64,000 bases of DNA from Gnetum montanum. Lineage: Eukaryota > Streptophyta > Gnetopsida > Gnetales > Gnetaceae. The position numbers and the translations under genes are program-made. This document shows, in pieces, positions 13,001 to 26,300 of the stretch. Position 1 is the stretch's first letter, and each line of letters begins with the position of its first letter. Location of the stretch: the NCBI GenBank assembly GCA_015680685.1, contig MNCI01036463.1, positions 881,228 through 945,227 of the forward strand. The letters are read 5' to 3'. The notes below the pieces were generated by a model. The model ran no database searches. It had not been told where the DNA came from and saw nothing but the letters and a program-made list of their open reading frames with translations.

Positions 13001-16000
13001 TTTTTCCACTTATGTGTGGAAAGAGAAGGTCCCTATGAAAGACGCCCATATAATAATACAAGTTGAACAAAACTGCAAAAACACTTCCTTCTAATCTCCC
13101 ATGCCAAACTTTGTTTCTACTCCAATTATTTCTTAGAGCAAATAGAACTCCATGCCACTTTAAACCCTCAGAGCAATAAGGGTATTCCAACTATAATTAC
13201 TAGCAAATTCAACTCCTAAATATTTATAAGATTCACATATATCAAATCTTTCTTCTTCAAGGAAAAAATTGTACTTTCTATTTCTAGTACCACAAACTAG
13301 AATTTTAGTATTCTCAATATTAACTTTCATACTAGAATGGTTGCAATAGTCATGGAGAATTTGAAGCATATAATTTAATCCTATAGCTAATTCTGCAATC
13401 AAGGCCACATCATCTACAAAGAGAAGCATGTTCAAAAATAATTCATTCACTGACATAGCATGAGAGGCATTTTGCATCTATTCCTCCAATTTATCTATAA
13501 ATATGCCAAAAAGGGTATGGGACAAAGGACATCCTTGTTTAGCTCCAATTGAGCTATTGATAATTGTTCCTTCTCCAATAAGATTATCTTCAATAAGAAT
13601 GTTAACTATCTCATAGATTCTTTTAGCATCAGAAAGGAGATCTTGTGAAATGTTAATGCTATCCGATCTTTTCCAAAGTTTATCTCGAGTAACAAAATCA
13701 TAAGCCTTGGAAAAATTGACAAAACAGATAAAAGTTGTACAGTTGGGCCTTTTTGCTTTTTGTACACAATAATGCAAAGTTACTAAATGGTCTATAGTAG
13801 AATGATTCATCTTGAAGCTTGCTTGTGACTGAGCAAGAAGACCTTGCATTTCTACCCATGAACTAATTTTATTCTCCAAAATAGTGCCCAAAAGCTTATC
13901 AAAAACTGAATTGATTGCAATCAATCAGTAATTATTAAGATCTATCCTATCACCCATTTTGAAAATCAAGACTGCTCAACAAGAACACGAAGAGCAATCC
14001 AAACCATACCAAAGCCTTTTATTAAGAAGATTACAAGCTACTTTCTACACCAATGGACTACCCCAGTTAAGAAACTATGCATATAATTTATTAACATCAA
14101 TGCCTTTTCTAGAAGATAATCTTTGAATTCTTGCAAAAATGTCATTAAGGGATAACTCAAGAATACTAGAGTTATCTTGTACAATTAGGGGAGCCTCTTG
14201 ATTAAAAAGGTCATTCAAGGAAGCCTGAATAGTAGATAAGGAAAAATCCCAACCATGGTGTTGTCTATCTCAGAATAAATTTTAAAAGCTTTTTGGATTT
14301 GATTGGAGCTTACTGATCATTCTTTCCTGTGCTTCTTTAATGAACTACCTTTTTAAAAAAACAAATAAGATTTCTATAATTCTTTAGCATTAAAACATCA
14401 AAATCTGAAGCTATAACATCTTTACGAGCTATCAAACAGTCCACATCAAACAAACATTTTCTACAAGCAATCCTCTTCTTAATTTGCACCTGAGCAGCTA
14501 TAAACAAAAGAACATTAGTCAAATCTAGCTCATTGTCATTGTTGACCAACATATTAGCCACTTTTGTTTGAAAATCCTAATGAAAGTCTTCTATGAGACA
14601 ACGAATTCTGCATTTCTTGTAATGAATATGATCAATTGAAGCAAGAATAGTGAATTTCAAGTAATGACAAAGAGATTCTAAGAGTTTTTCTCCCACTTGA
14701 AAGTTTTTCACTACATCTATATTATCATGAGTAGACAAGAGAAGATCAATGCAAAAGTTACCTTCGTGCCCAGTAAAGGTAAAATGAGAGAAGGAAGCAA
14801 ATTTGTTGATGTCATTAAGGATGTCATTAAGGATTAAAAAATCAAAGGAATGACCCCACTTTAAAAAATGAATACACCTTTGATTTGTAGTATGATCAAC
14901 AGATGATCTTTTGTGAACTAAATAGGGCTCTTCACTAAACTTTACTTGAGAATTCCAAACGAGCCTTTGAATCTGACTTTGTCCAGCACCAGCATTAAAA
15001 TCCCCACAAAGAAAAACTTTACCAAGCCTTGAAAATTCTAGAATATCTTGACCTAGGTACTAATGAGGATGCTCATGTGAAAAATTAGCAAAATTGTAAA
15101 TAGAAGAATCTCTTAGAGCAAAATAACAAGAGCAATATAAAGAACCTCTAAGATGCCTTGAACTTGAACCCACAAATACCGGTTATTATCATCAACTTTG
15201 TGCACCTTAATGAAATGATCTCTAGAATTCTTAATTAATAAGCAATACCACCAAAAGATCTACCCCTCACTTTGGAATGCTTATTTCTAACAAAAATGAT
15301 ATGAAAGCCTGGAATAGATATGATCAGAGAATTTTCTTCCTCCCAAGTTTCAGCAAAATAAATAGATCAAAATCACTGAAAAAATGACTAGTATCTAAAG
15401 CAACAACTATATTAGCTTCGTGAACGAGAACAAGAGCTGACCCGACAACACGCGCTCATGATGGAGGCCTCTCGAGCCCAACTCATTGATGAGCTTCGGG
15501 ACCAAGTTAGAGAGGAGCTGCGCCAGGAGGAGGTGGCCCGTCAAGCCCAAGAGGCGGCCGCCCGCGAAGAGCAGAAACGCCTGCAGGGCGCTGCCCATAC
15601 AGCATCTTGGGCATTAGTTGTGAGAGCTCCTGGGGGGAACTCAGGCGATATATCAGACGCACGTCAGCAAAATTCCATCCGGATGCGGGGGACTCATCGG
15701 CTGACCGGAGCAAGAGAGAGGCTGCTATGCAGGGCATCCAACAGGCGGCGAACTTCATAGATACCGAAGAGCACCGCAACACCCTGGACTTGCTACATGA
15801 GCTTGAACGACCTCAGTGTGCCTGCCGCCATTTGCCAACTCGCCTTCGAATCTCCATTTAAATTTACAAGTGGGGGGTATTCCAACAACCTGCCACGTCT
15901 CCCTACTCAAGCAACATTCAAACATGAAGTGAAGCCACATTTCCGACANTGGAACACATCACGACCGTCGACCATAAATAGCATGGAAGGAGGGCTCCCC

Positions 16001-19000
16001 TTACTGCAAATGAGCACCAACCCCCACAGCTCTCCACAGTGCCAAAATGAGGCTAGAATGACACCCACGTTGCTGCCTCCACAACACGGCTGGGAAGAAA
16101 GAAGGCAAGTTAGCCCAGCACCCCCGACGTGGATAGCTCATCAAAGTGAAGTGAACCCCCAACAATTTCCATGCATTCCCTAAGTGGACAAAGAATCTGT
16201 CCACTACGACCGTCACCTCTTGCCAAAGCAACTCCAAAGCTGACTTCGGCACCTAACTGCTTCCCATCTTAGGGATGGCTCTGAGGAAGAATTCATGTGC
16301 ATCCTGTAGGCCTTTGCCATGCAAAGGGACCTCCTCCCCTACCGCTAACACCTAAAGCAGCCATGCAATAGAGGCAATAGAGGCCTCCATGAGCTCAATG
16401 CGGGTGACCCGAAACACCATCCAATACCCCACCCAATTGATGAAGAACAGACTATCCTCCAACTTAGGATCCCCCCGCAACTTAAGAAGCACCTCGGCCC
16501 ACCCAACCTATGTCACAAGATGCCATAGCACCAAATTCCCCTAGAAATCATCACACAACAACTCAATTGTCAATGTAACCCCCATAGCAAACAAAGCCTC
16601 CTTCCTCGGGTGCACTCTCCCAGTAGCAGTTTACACAAGCAATGGTAGTGGCACCCCCTAAAACACCTGAAAATTTCACATGCACCACAGTCTCCAAAGA
16701 ATAGTTGTAGCCATAGACTCTCTATTCAACGTCGTCCCAACCGACAGGTTGGCTACTCTCCACACCTATTGTGAAAAAGTGCAATCTCAAGCAAAGTGCA
16801 AGGTCATTTCAACCCCTGCCATGTAAAGGGAACACGTGTCATCAATTTGCATGGCCCATCGTCGCAATTTCCATCATATGGGAATTGCATCATAAAATAG
16901 CAACCAAAGAAAAGTTTTTATTTTTTCGGGCAAGCACCCCTTCCACATGTGCCACCATCCCCAAATCGATGAATATCTGTTGCAAATCAGTTGCTTAGGT
17001 GGGGCATTTAACGAACCTATTGGCATCAACATCCACATGTGCCTGCAAATCATCTGCCAAATTTTCGAAACATTCCCTCCCGCCTCCCAAGGCATCATCT
17101 AGATAATCATTCCCTAAATCCCCATCTCAGTATTTAATAAGTGGACAACCGACTTGCAATTGATTTGGAGCCTGATTTCCTACCCCATGCAGTGAAGGGC
17201 TCTATTGATCGCATGTGTCTATGGCATGGCAGCCCGTGAAAACAAAATGGTGTCATCCACATAATGTTCCACCATGCACTGCACCCCATTCACGTCCAAC
17301 CCCCTCACCCTCTTAGCTTCGTAGTAAGCTTGCATCATATCCATCACCAACATGAACAGGAATTGTGATAAAGGATCCCCTTGTCAAAGCCCCCTCCTAA
17401 TGGTGTCAAAACCCCATAATTTGCCCTCCAGGTCTAAGGAAAAAGCCCCCAACCTTTGAATGTCAATACACAGATCGACAAAGTGTGAATGAAATCCTTT
17501 ACAAAGCATGACCTCCCAGAGGGCATCCCAAGCAACAATATCATATGCCTTGGTAATGTCAAGTTTCAGGCACATCCCCAGAAATTTACTTGCTTGAAGC
17601 GAGTGAAGGAATTCCTGCACCAAAATGATTTGGTCTTTGACGTGCTTCCCCTTGACAAAACCAACCTACTACACCCCCACTAGGCACAACATCAATGGCC
17701 TTAGATGAGCCACTAGTAATTTTGAAAAAAGCCATAGAAGCGTATTGCAGATGCCAATGGGCCTGAAATCCATAGGACAAGATGGGTGAGCTATCTTGGG
17801 AATGAGAACCACCCGAGCACAATTAATTTCCCATCTAACCTCCCCCCACCGCAGCATAGCATTGAAAGCATCCAACAAATTATCAACAAGGACATCAATC
17901 AATGCCTGGAAGAACTCCATCGGGCACCCATCCGACCCTAGGGCCTAGCCCCCTTTCATCGAAGCCAACATTGTCCTTAATTCCATTCGTGTGAACAAAG
18001 CCAACAACGAACCATTGTCAACCTCATTCAAAACTCTACCAACTTGGATGGTAATCAATGAGACCCACAAATATCAACATATGTCTGACCAAATTTCCAG
18101 CAACACCTTCACCACCTCTTCTTGCGCCTCCACCTGAGAACCATTTATCGTAAGCCAATTAATGCTTTTGGATTGCCGCAACGAAAAAGAAGCGAGAGTT
18201 ACAATCCCCCTCCCTCAACCAGGTCCTGCTCTGCTGTCGCCAATAGATCTCCTCCTTTGCATCAAGACCATGCAACTCTGCAAGAATCTTTGCCTCTGCA
18301 TCCCCCTAGTCATGCCCTTGCTCCTGCTTTGACTAGATCATCACCAAATGCTTGAGCAACTCCCCACAACATGCCCAAAATGAATATTTATTGCATGCCC
18401 ACATCTGTCTAATGTTGTGCTTTAGCATGGTTAACCCTCACTTCAAAAATCCCAAGGATCTAAGCCCCAAAAGTGACCTTTCTAGATATCCTCCACAATT
18501 GGTTGCAACCACAATTTGGTTACCCAATATCGTTTGAAACGAAAAATCGATTGTCCCCCTTTGTCCTGAGGCCCCACCATGCATAGCAATGGCCTATGAT
18601 CCGATGTCACATGCTCCAGCCCTTGAACAAACACACCCCTCTACAAGAGCAAAGCCGACCCCACCCAAATCCAATCAATCTTGGTCATCACCTAGGCCAC
18701 CCCTTTCCGTCCATTGCAACACATAAACTAACATCCCCTGACCTCCATATCCACCAACCCATGCATGTTCAAGAAATGAAGAAACTACTAAGCCCCAGGT
18801 AGATCATGTAGGTCCCCATCTGACTTCTCCCAAGCAAACAATCGTTGGTTGAAATCCCCGACCAAAGTCCATTGCTGTTTGTCAAGCACCAACGAAGCAA
18901 TCCTCTGCAATTCCCGAAGCCTCTCTTCCCATTGCTGAGGCCCATAGAAATTCGTGACAATTATCCCCAATGAGAGCCAAAAGGTAATACTCCAATCTGA

Positions 19001-22000
19001 AACATCCATAGTGTCAAATGACCACTAAGATAAAACTACCACACCCCCTGCACATCCCCAACATCCCACTAAGAACATGCACTAGCCCTACCAGTTGAGC
19101 CATTGCCTTTCATTCAACAGCATCTTCATCTCCTACAAACACACAACATCGCAGCATTCCTTACGAACCAAATCCTAGAGGGTATTGCGTTTGAAGTTGG
19201 TATCCAACCCCCTGCAATTCCATGAGAGGATTCTCATGGTTTACCGGTATTGTGCTTCTTGTAAACCTCCTAGATGGTCTGCTAAACCCCCAAGTCAACC
19301 TCCTTTTGCAACTTCTTCACTCAGGAAACTGGGCCCGATGGTCTACAAACTTTGGCAGGCTTGAGGGAAGCCATGAAACCCCCCTCCTATTTAGGGCTAC
19401 CCCCTGCAACATCTAACATGAAAGGCATGGGGCTACCTCTAGGCATGTTCACCTAGTTCCCCAGGGGAGGTAGGCTACCACCCCTCGAAGACCCCAAAAA
19501 CACCCGAGGTGAGGAGGGTCCATCCAAAACAGGTGACACAGGAGCATCCCCCCTTGGGTCCCCCCTCCAATCCCAACACCACCTACAAGAAGGACCTTGG
19601 CCAAAGGTGTCGATCCCTCCCCTCCTCCAACAGTCACCTGCTCCCCCGGGCCCTCCATCCCCTAGGTCTCTTTTGCCCTTGGTAGCACTCCAATCAATCC
19701 CCCTTCCTAATATCCAGCTCCCCCACCTATCACAGGTGGCTTTTGAACATCCTCGAGCCCTTGATTTTAAGGCAAGCCCCTCCTTCTTGGTCACCCAAGT
19801 CCACCCGTCATCCATTTACTTCACCCCCTCAGGAACAGGCACTACCTAGTAGGCCACAATCACAGTTCCCCCTTTTCCACAATTTCCACAAGGTCCTTGT
19901 GCCAACACAACCAAAACCCCCTCAGCAACCATGTTTTCATATTCCACTTGGATTCTCTCTTCGCCCAAGGGGAGTTCCAAGATCACCACCTCCTTAACCA
20001 AGTCTTTTAGGGAAAGAGACTTGCACACACAGAACCAAGCATAACCCAGCCTATCCATGGCCACTGTGGCCGATCAAACGAGATAAATTCTCCAAACAAC
20101 CTGGTAAGCACCCTCAAGAACTGTGAAGTCCACAATTCCTAGGGGATCCCCAACACCCGAATCCACACCAACACTCTCGAGAACAAATTAAGATCCCTAT
20201 GTGCCCTCAGCCTCCACTGGGTCAAAGCCAATCCTCTGGCACCAAAGAACCAAGGTGCCCCCCAACAAGACCCGATCCTAGTTGAACATCGTCACAAAAA
20301 TGAACAAGAGAAAATTCCCAAGTAGGCTCTTCACCCCCACTTGGCAGAAACCCTATTGCACTGCCACCCACTAGCGGACTACCTCCAACTTTGAGTTTGC
20401 ACCCACAAACACAAACTTACCAATGAGGCTACGCTTCAAAGTCTCCAACCCTTCACTCAGCACTGCCACAATCCGCAAGTGCATGGACCCCTCCTCCCAC
20501 ACACACCCCTTGATCCCACCAGCTTCAGGGCCCCAAATGAAAGAAGCCCAATCAACCCCTCCCACACTAGACCCTGCCCCCTTCCTAGGCTAGCCTAGCC
20601 CTTCCAAAGCAACCAGCCCCTCATCCTCAAGTGCCCCTTTCTCCAACTCATAGCCACCCAAGGCCCCACTAGCCCCATCCTGATTTGTGTCCTGCATGCC
20701 AATGCCTCCCCCCCCCCCCCCCCCCCCAACCTCCCCCCCCACACACCCCCCCCCCCCCCTCCCCTCCCCCCACCCCCCCCCCCCCCTCCCCCCCCCCCCC
20801 CCCACACCCCCCCCCCACCCCCCCCCCCCCCCACACCCCCCCCCCACCCCCCCCCCCCCCCCCACACCCCCCCCCCACCCCCCCCCCCCCCTCCCCCCCC
20901 CCCCAACCTCCCCCCCCACACACCCCCCCCCCCCCCTCCCCCCCCCCCCCCCCAAACATCTCCCCCTCAACACCACCACTACTCCTACTCCTGCCCCTAC
21001 TCTCATCTTTGCTCCCACTCCCACTCATTCTTCTTCCTAGAACCACCTCTCAATTTGTAACAATTAAGGTCACAACAAGCAGAAAAAAAAGCTTTGAGTC
21101 ATGAGTTTGATTCTAGTGGTCAAGTATAACATTATTTTTGAATAATACTTTGAAAGTAAGAAAAATAGGATCCATGGTTTATTTTGGCATTTTGTTAGAA
21201 TTTTTAATTTTTCCCTCTCGGCAAGTGAGAGACTCAATGCTATTGGAGGGCCCGTGGCTTTACGAGGCACGAGGTCTGGCCCTAACCCCGTGGTACCCAG
21301 GGGCCCATCGTGAGGCCAATTTGTTTACCCGAGCCTCGGTTTGGATGCGGGTTTCTGGGATTCCTTGGGAACTCTGAAATCTGGATTTCCTACAGAAAAT
21401 CACGAGTTTCTTCGATGAGTTCATCGCCTTTGACCATGTCACGCAGTCGATGGAGTGTATGGGTTTCGCCCGATTTTGTGTGTGGCGCCAACTGGCAGAG
21501 AAAGACCTCATCCATAAGGTCATCTTGGAACTCCTCAGTGGGGAGGAAAAACTCCAGGTTGAGTTCAAAAACCTGGATAATGCTCCAGGGCCCAAACGCA
21601 GAGCGTCGACCCAAGAGCAAAGGACAACCGGCTACGCGTGTAGCAGGAAACCCATACACTAGGAGGCGGCCTGCCGAGTGCAGAAAGCAAGGCCTCCGCA
21701 ACCAAGAGCCCAAGCCAGGCAGCTGTTCGAGGGGGGCGCCTGGGTCACAATGGGCCGCAAGGGCCAGATGCACCCTCCCTCTAACAAGCTGCCCCCCANN
21801 NNNNNNNNNNNNNNNNNNNNNNNNNNNNNNNNNNNNNNNNNNNNNNNACAACCCACAGCACCACAACAGAGTCTCCCTAAACCCCCTCATCACCATTGAC
21901 CGCCGCACCCAAAGAGCCAAAGATCGAGCTCCCCCCCCCCTAGCGACTGGGTGCATGTGGTTCGGGGGAGCACCAAGACCCGAAGGCGCCAGGAGGAGAA

Positions 22001-23297
22001 GGAACCCACACCTGAGGGACCCAGGTGCAGCCTAGTGGCGCAGGACGAAGAAGGCCGACCCGGACGCCCGAGTGAGAGCCGGTCTAGAGGCAAACAGACC
22101 CAACGGAACATCGACATGGGGCTTCAACAGACCCTCCGAGAGGTCTACCACCACCGCACCCCCGATCACGTATGAAGCTGCTCAACTAGAATTGTATGGG
22201 GAAGGGTAGCCCCTATAAAAGAAATACCCTGCGCAAAATTGTTCGTGATGAGGATTGTGACATTGTTTGCCTCCAAGAGACCAAGTTGCAAGCAATGGAA
22301 TCGCACCTTCTCCAATGGGAAGGTTGGACCACCCATGTGCACCCCTGCCTGGGCCAAGCTAGTGGTCTTGCCATCTTGGCACGCTACGCCATGATGCTCA
22401 TGGATGCGTCGCAGTGGGCCATTTCCGTCCAGCTCCCCTCCCAGGGGATCTGGTTGACTAATTTCTACGGGGCACAGAACTGGGAACAGCGGTTGCATAG
22501 GTTGACCCGAGTGGCGGCACTGGTGCTAGACCATCATTCGTGGATTGTGGTGGGGGATTTCAACCAACACTTGCACCCTTGGGAGAAATCCGGGGGGGGC
22601 TGCCCCCCCCCCCTCTCCACCGAGGGTGCAAGAGTTCCAGGCGTTTCTGGCATCCTTATCCCTGGTGGACCTGCCCATTGAGAACTGTCGTTTCACTTGG
22701 AGTAATCGGAGGAAGGGCTCGAACCATGTCCTTTCCCGAATCGATCGGGTTTGCATCAGCTCCGACCTCCTCTTCCACTCCTCTATCCACATTTCGGGGC
22801 AGGAGCGGGTCGTGTCGAACCACCGCTCTCTGGTTTGTTCTTTCAAGTTGGATAAGCCCCAGGCCCCACGATCGTTCCGCTTCGAAGCTGCTTGGTTAGC
22901 TAAGTCGTGGTTGCCACCATTGGTGGAGGACATTTGGGCATATTACCAGCCTAGCCACGATGATCAACAGAACTTCCTTAAGGAGGCCTTGCTTCGTCTG
23001 AAGTGGCCATCTGAGCCCTCCTGGTGGAGGATAAGTTCTCCTTTAGGATGAGCCTGAGGACCCTCCGGGATCAACTTGGTCAGATCCAGGCTCAGCAGGA
23101 AGCTGGGGAGGACTTGCACATGGAGGAGCAACGCACCTTGCATCAGCTTCAATCCCTTGACTTGGAAGAAGAGACATACTGATGGCAACGCTCCCGGGTC
23201 AGGTGGATCTGGGAGGGGGGGCACCAAGACCATCGATCGTGGATCGTGGTGAGGGATTTCAACCAATGCCTCCACCCTTGGGAGAAATCCAAGGGGG

Positions 23298-23337
<40 letters not shown>

Positions 23338-26300
23338 ACCGAGAGCACATGAATTCCAAACCTTTCTGGAAACCTTCTCCCTGGTGGACCTGCCCATTAA
23401 GAACTACCATTTCACATGGAGTAATAGGAGGAAAGGCCCGGACCGCGTCCTCACCCGAATTGATCGAGTTTGTGTCAGCACTAACCTCCTCCCCCATTCC
23501 TCTGTCTGTGTTTCAAGACAGTAGAGGATCGCCTCAGACCACCGCTCGCTGACCTGCTCTATCAGGCCAGATAAGCCCTGGGCCCCACGATCATTCCGTT
23601 TCAAAGCTGCTTGGTTAGCCAAGCTGTGGTTGAGGCCGTTGGTGGAGGACATCTGGGTAGATTACCGACCTGGCCAGGGGGACCCCCGAAACTTCCTTAA
23701 GGAGGCCTTACTTCATCTGAAGTGGGCCATCCGGGCCCTACCTGTGGATGATAAGTTCTCCTTTCAAAAGGGCCTGCGGATGCTCTAAGATCAACTTGGC
23801 TAGATCTAGGTCCGGCAGGAAGCAGGAGAGGACCTACACATGGAGGAGCAACACACTTTGCGACAGCTCCAATCCCTTGACCTGGAAGAAGAGACATACT
23901 GGCGGCAACGTTCCCAGGTCCAATGGATCAGGAAGGGGGACAGGCAAACCTGATTCTTCTTTCCCAAGGCCAAGACACGTGGGGGAAGCCAACCACGCTG
24001 TCTCCACAACCAGGACGGGGAGACAATTGAGGACCCACAGCAAATTACGCACGAGCTGGCGCAATACTGGGGCGGGATCTGAGCCAAGCGCCCCACCAGG
24101 CCAATCTCGCTCCACGTGCTGCAAGTGTTGAGCGAGCACACCAACATACAGCTGCTAGCCCCATTCTCCTAGCAAGAACTCACTGCTATGATCAACAGCA
24201 TGCTGGGAGGAAAAGCACCTAGATGGCTGGAGCCTTGAATTTTTTAAGACGTTTCTAGATATTGTGGGACCCAATATGCTAGATGTGTTCAATCTCATGC
24301 TAACCAGGAGACAGGTCCGGAGGGAACTCATCTGCTCCCGCATTGTGTGCATTCCGAAGCACTCTGACGCACATCGCCCTAAACACTTCCACCCTATCGA
24401 AGTATGCAACGTACTCATTCGGATCTTCTCCAAGCTGCTAGTGCATAGGCTTGTACCGCTCATGCCCAGGCTTGTGGGGATCAACCAAGCGGGTTTCGTG
24501 CAGGGGCGGGCCATTCAAGATCAGATCCTCCTCATGCAGGAGGTGCTTCATTCGCTTCGAAATTCAGGCTTCCCCGGGCTTTGCCTCAAGCTTGACATCA
24601 CAAAGGCATACGACACACTCAGCTGGGAGGCATTGCAGTCCATTATGAACCTGAAGGGGTTTGATCTGCAATTCATCCACATTCAGTCCTCGGCCAGTTT
24701 CTCCTTTGACGTGGGGGGGGGGGCGCCTGTCAACCCCAAGTAGGGGGCTGAGGCAAGGGGACCCACTCTCACCCCTCCTCTTCATCATCGCCATGGACTT
24801 AATGCAACACTACTGCAACACATCCGGGGTGGATGGTTTGAACATTGTCGGGGTGGCATGTCGGGCCGAACACTATGCAGATGATACGATGCTGCTCAGT
24901 AGGGCGGCAATCCTGCAGGCACGATGCATCAACGTTGCTCTGTCCCACCTGGCTGCCGAGTTGGGGCTGGAAATCAATAGGACCAAATCCTCAGCCCATT
25001 TCATTAATGTTGATGAACAAGTTAAAAACTGGGTGATACAAATTTTGAACATCCTGCCAGGGACAAGCAATGACACCTATTTGGGCATCCCCCTCTTCCG
25101 ATGGGGGCGAACCATGGCATGGGGCCCACTGGTGGAGAAAATTGAGAGAAAAATGGGCCACTGGGGGAATCGATTCCTAAGCTGCAAAGGATGCCTGCTT
25201 GTGGCAACGGGAATCCTCATGGCAATCGCTCATTTCATGGCAATTGTTGCCACCCCCACTAACGCCATCATCAATGCAATTAACACGCTGATCCGTAGCT
25301 TCATCTGGGAAGGGGGCAATGGGGGGAGCAAACTCTACTTGGTCCGCTGGGAATGGGTGGCGTGCCCCCGGAATGTAGGGGGTTTGGGCATCACATCCTT
25401 CGAGGACGAGCTGATGCTAGGACAACAATGGTTGGTGCTTCGATTTATGCACCCGCATAGAGAACCAATCATGTGGGTCCGCATCATGAATGCCAAATAT
25501 CTGCGTTAGGAAACAGGAGCGCAAGATTCTAGGCTCTGGCAAGCGTTGTGCCAGCACGCACGAGTGATGTAGGTTCGGGGATGGTGGGGCCTCGAGCCGC
25601 GTGCCCTTCTGATAGCCAAATATCCCCGAATCGCAGGCTGGCAGCAAATCTAGCAAGGGCGGTTGCCCGAAAAAATCAAAATCTTTCTGTGGTTGCTCAA
25701 ATGGGACGTGCTACCCGTGCGTGCCCTCCTACGACGGCGCGAGATTCTGCAACACGACACTTGTCCTTCATGCGGCGCTGCAGCAGAGACGGTGCAACAC
25801 TTCGTGTTTGACTGTGAGTGCATGCGCGCCATGTGGCACGCAACAGCGATGCCCCCCCCCCCGGATGCGCCTCACAGGAGACTCTTAGGCCACGCTACTT
25901 TTATGAGTAGCATGGAAAGCACGAAACAACATTGTTTTCCTGCAGAAACGATGCCCCCCCCCACTGCGGCTGGTCTCCCAGGCTCTCAAGGCGTGGAAAG
26001 AAATCGAGGCAACGATGGGAATCATGTCCACATTTGAATCGGACTGCGCTGCATTCCAGGAGGATGAAGAGCTCTGGCAGATGGTGACCTAATGCAGCTA
26101 GTCTGACCCTCTACAACGGCTGGTCAGGGATCCAGATCTAGCAAACGACACGTTCTTCTCCAACTGGGTCGATGACCACACCTTTTTTCGAGGCCGTGAA
26201 ATCCTGATTACAAAATCTTCAATCGCTAGCTGTCTGGGGGCCCAGATCGATGGAAAGGTCATTTTGCCTTCCACCCGAGGCCTGCAAGACGCAGAAATGT

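Larger units (their letters stand above)
12270..15410 (-). mobile_element. CR1/L2-like LINE, 5'-truncated relic
   Basis: On the minus strand in order: an apurinic endonuclease-like domain, a reverse transcriptase with an FVDD catalytic site, and a C-terminal zinc-knuckle-like segment, ending near a TA tract at 12250-12262. The right end meets the J-domain LINE fragment at about 15415, cutting the endonuclease N-terminus. Several stops and frame changes make it inactive. Motif spelling ([34 protein letters not shown]) differs from the L1 element nearby ([16 protein letters not shown]), so it is a separate clade. The 6 kb relic belongs to the same family. Confidence 0.75.
16001..21046 (-). mobile_element. 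L1-like LINE (J-tail family), minus-strand copy without its tail
   Basis: Minus-strand order: ORF1 (about 21046-19846), then ORF2 starting at 19237 with endonuclease, reverse transcriptase (YVDD), zf-RVT and the post-zf-RVT domain, ending near 16001. Coiled coil and J-domain are missing at the 3' side, where unrelated fragments abut. Numerous stops and shifts make it a relic. It is head-to-head with the plus-strand copy that starts near 21.1 kb. Confidence 0.8.

Noticed and set aside
15458-15760. Coiled-coil frame as a stand-alone host gene
   Set aside because: The same coil precedes the J-domain in other LINE copies, and the J part follows here in another frame. It is a LINE tail.
15607-15861. 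Independent DnaJ host gene
   Set aside because: Without the other copies this could look like a small J-protein, but its link to LINE coil and tail in four places argues for a transposon domain.
20708-20953. CRISPR or VNTR-like array
   Set aside because: There are no conserved repeats with unique spacers; it is a homopolymer tract in a plant nuclear sequence.
20590-21104. Poly-proline and poly-glycine proteins of 100-140 codons
   Set aside because: They are translations of the C/G homopolymer tract in each frame and not evidence of a gene.
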